Positions 63,121 through 64,000 of a stretch of DNA of 64,000 bases are shown piece by piece. This DNA is from Nitrobacter sp047149785 (GTDB taxonomy: Bacteria > Pseudomonadota > Alphaproteobacteria > Rhizobiales > Xanthobacteraceae). Location: assembly GCF_047149785.1 (NCBI RefSeq), contig NZ_BAAGBE010000001.1, positions 2,604,001 through 2,668,000 on the forward strand, read 5' to 3'. The notes under the pieces were generated by a model. That model made no database searches. It had not been told where the DNA came from and worked only from the letters and a program-made list of their open reading frames with translations. Every line of letters starts with the position of its first letter. The stretch's first letter is position 1. The position numbers and the translations under genes were made by a program.

Positions 63121-63222
63121 CTATAACGTCTTCGTGCGAAGTAGGTTACTGGTTCGCGTCAAGAAAAAGCGTCAAATCAAAATCATAGAGCTCCGCTTCT
63201 GATCAGAAGCGGAAAGGCCTAG
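63121..63222 (-). repeat. Dispersed repeat, copy G (5' module I, short form)
   Basis: Reverse orientation. Minus strand reads CTAGGCC, hairpin CCGCTTCTGATCAGAAGCGG, core GATTTGACGCTTTTTCTTGA, closing GAAGACGTTATAG. The TAG stop codon of aroB lies in its first bases. Confidence 0.8.
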
Positions 63223-64000
63223 GCCGACGCGTCCGCGAGCTTGCGGGCAAGAAAATCGCGAACCGTCGACGGTTCGACATCGGAGGATACGACCGCCTGG
63301 CCGATCGCCTTCAGAAGAATGAAAGTCAGCCGACCGCGCTTCACCTTCTTGTCCTGCGCCATCAGCGCCATCAAGCCGTCCGCGTCCTCCAGACCTTCCT
63401 GCCTGAAACCGGCGATGTCCTGCAAGCGCGTCGGCAGACCCGCCTCCGCCAAATGCCGCTGGATACGGGACACGTCGGCATCCGCGATCATCCCGAGCCG
63501 TGCCGACAGTTCGGCGGCCAGCACCATGCCGACCGACACGCCCTCGCCGTGATAGAGCCGGTCGGAAAATCCGGTCGCGGTTTCCAGCGCATGGCCAAAA
63601 GTGTGACCGAGATTGAGCAGCGCCCGTTCGCCGGTCTCGCGCTCGTCTCGGGCGACAATGGCCGCCTTGGCGCGGCAACTGGCGGCGACTGCGTGTTCGC
63701 GCGCCGCGCCGCCCTTGACGATGTCCGCATGGTTGGTTTCCAGCCACGCGAAGAACGCCTCGTCGCCGAGCAACCCGTATTTGGCGACCTCGGCATAGCC
63801 GGCGCGAAACTGGCGCGGCGACAGCGTATCCAGCACCGCGGTATCCGCGACCACCAGGATCGGCTGATGAAAGGCTCCGACCAGGTTCTTGCCTTGCGGC
63901 GAGTTGATCCCGGTCTTTCCACCCACCGAGGAATCCACCTGCGCCAGCAACGAGGTCGGCACCTGCACGACATCGAGGCCGCGGCGGACAATCGCGGCCG
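63219..64000 (-). CDS. aroB: 3-dehydroquinate synthase, partial (5' end beyond window)
   Basis: C-terminal ~260 residues. VVQVPTSLLAQVDSSVGGKTGINSPQGKNLVGAFHQP, YAEVAKYGLLGD and NLGHTFGHALE (zinc/active-site His) are AroB signatures. Second step of the shikimate pathway: DAHP to 3-dehydroquinate. The start lies to the right of 64000. Stop at 63219 is inside repeat copy G. Confidence 0.95.
   Translation of the reverse strand, partial: AAIVRRGLDVVQVPTSLLAQVDSSVGGKTGINSPQGKNLVGAFHQPILVVADTAVLDTLSPRQFRAGYAEVAKYGLLGDEAFFAWLETNHADIVKGGAAREHAVAASCRAKAAIVARDERETGERALLNLGHTFGHALETATGFSDRLYHGEGVSVGMVLAAELSARLGMIADADVSRIQRHLAEAGLPTRLQDIAGFRQEGLEDADGLMALMAQDKKVKRGRLTFILLKAIGQAVVSSDVEPSTVRDFLARKLADASA

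Noticed and set aside
1..64000. CRISPR array
   Set aside because: No regularly spaced direct repeats with unique spacers were seen; the repeats present are dispersed singles or two-unit tandems.

Overview
The window looks like chromosome of an alphaproteobacterium in the Bradyrhizobium/Rhodopseudomonas/Nitrobacter group. It is GC-rich and carries rhizobial-type gene orders (Suv3-like helicase, S4 protein, FdxA, CarD; CobS, CobT; BolA next to a J-domain protein; AroB next to a CNNM-type transporter), a polyhydroxyalkanoate granule protein, DUF2336 and PilZ genes, and an EcfG-type stress promoter. No taxon below family level can be fixed from the sequence alone.

Layout. 0-2.7 kb: rplU with a long leader, a ROK-family gene and tRNA-Ser(CGA). 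2.7-3.3 kb: the 3' relic of a large serine recombinase abutting that tRNA. 3.7-7.9 kb: an envelope/secreted operon (DUF1800, DUF1501, WXXGXW-repeat protein). 7.9-9.1 kb: decayed DNA with relics of an acyl-CoA dehydrogenase and a DUF1353 gene. 9.2-16.1 kb: dienelactone hydrolase, amino-acid permease, SbmA/YddA-type ABC transporter, S41 protease and a small secreted protein. 16.5-17.2 kb: an SDR gene cut by an IS3-type transposase relic. 17.5-25.2 kb: a stress cluster of CsbD (behind an EcfG-like promoter), DUF488, a DyP peroxidase with its encapsulin shell, GlcG/HbpS-like, DUF2171 and FlK-like thioesterase genes, CbpM/CbpA and a 36-residue membrane microprotein.

25.56-40.71 kb is a 15.1-kb integrated element bounded by 47-bp perfect direct repeats, which are the 3' part of tRNA-Arg(CCT). 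It has a tyrosine integrase, an excisionase-like HTH gene, a PrimPol plus helicase replication protein, a terminase-small-subunit-like protein, a run of small orphan genes, and a divergent XRE-type regulatory switch with two palindromic sites. It has no recognisable capsid, portal, tail, lysis or large terminase gene. This gene order resembles a phage-inducible chromosomal island (phage satellite). At its distal end, next to the attachment site, is a two-gene operon: a 1169-residue protein with a SIR2-like domain lacking the usual catalytic Asn/His, a P-loop NTPase, a long helical region and an OB-like tail, plus a 294-residue helical partner. This is the best candidate in the window for an undescribed (probably anti-phage) system.

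41-64 kb is ordinary core genome: DUF937 and GlsB stress proteins, SNase-like and M48 proteins, the CarD/FdxA/S4/Suv3 block, rpmB, patatin, CobT/CobS, DedA, PHA granule protein, J-domain protein, BolA, DUF2336, PilZ, CNNM transporter and a partial aroB running off the right edge. A modular dispersed repeat family occurs seven times in the host part of the window and nowhere inside the island; several copies supply the stop codon or ribosome-binding region of the adjacent gene.
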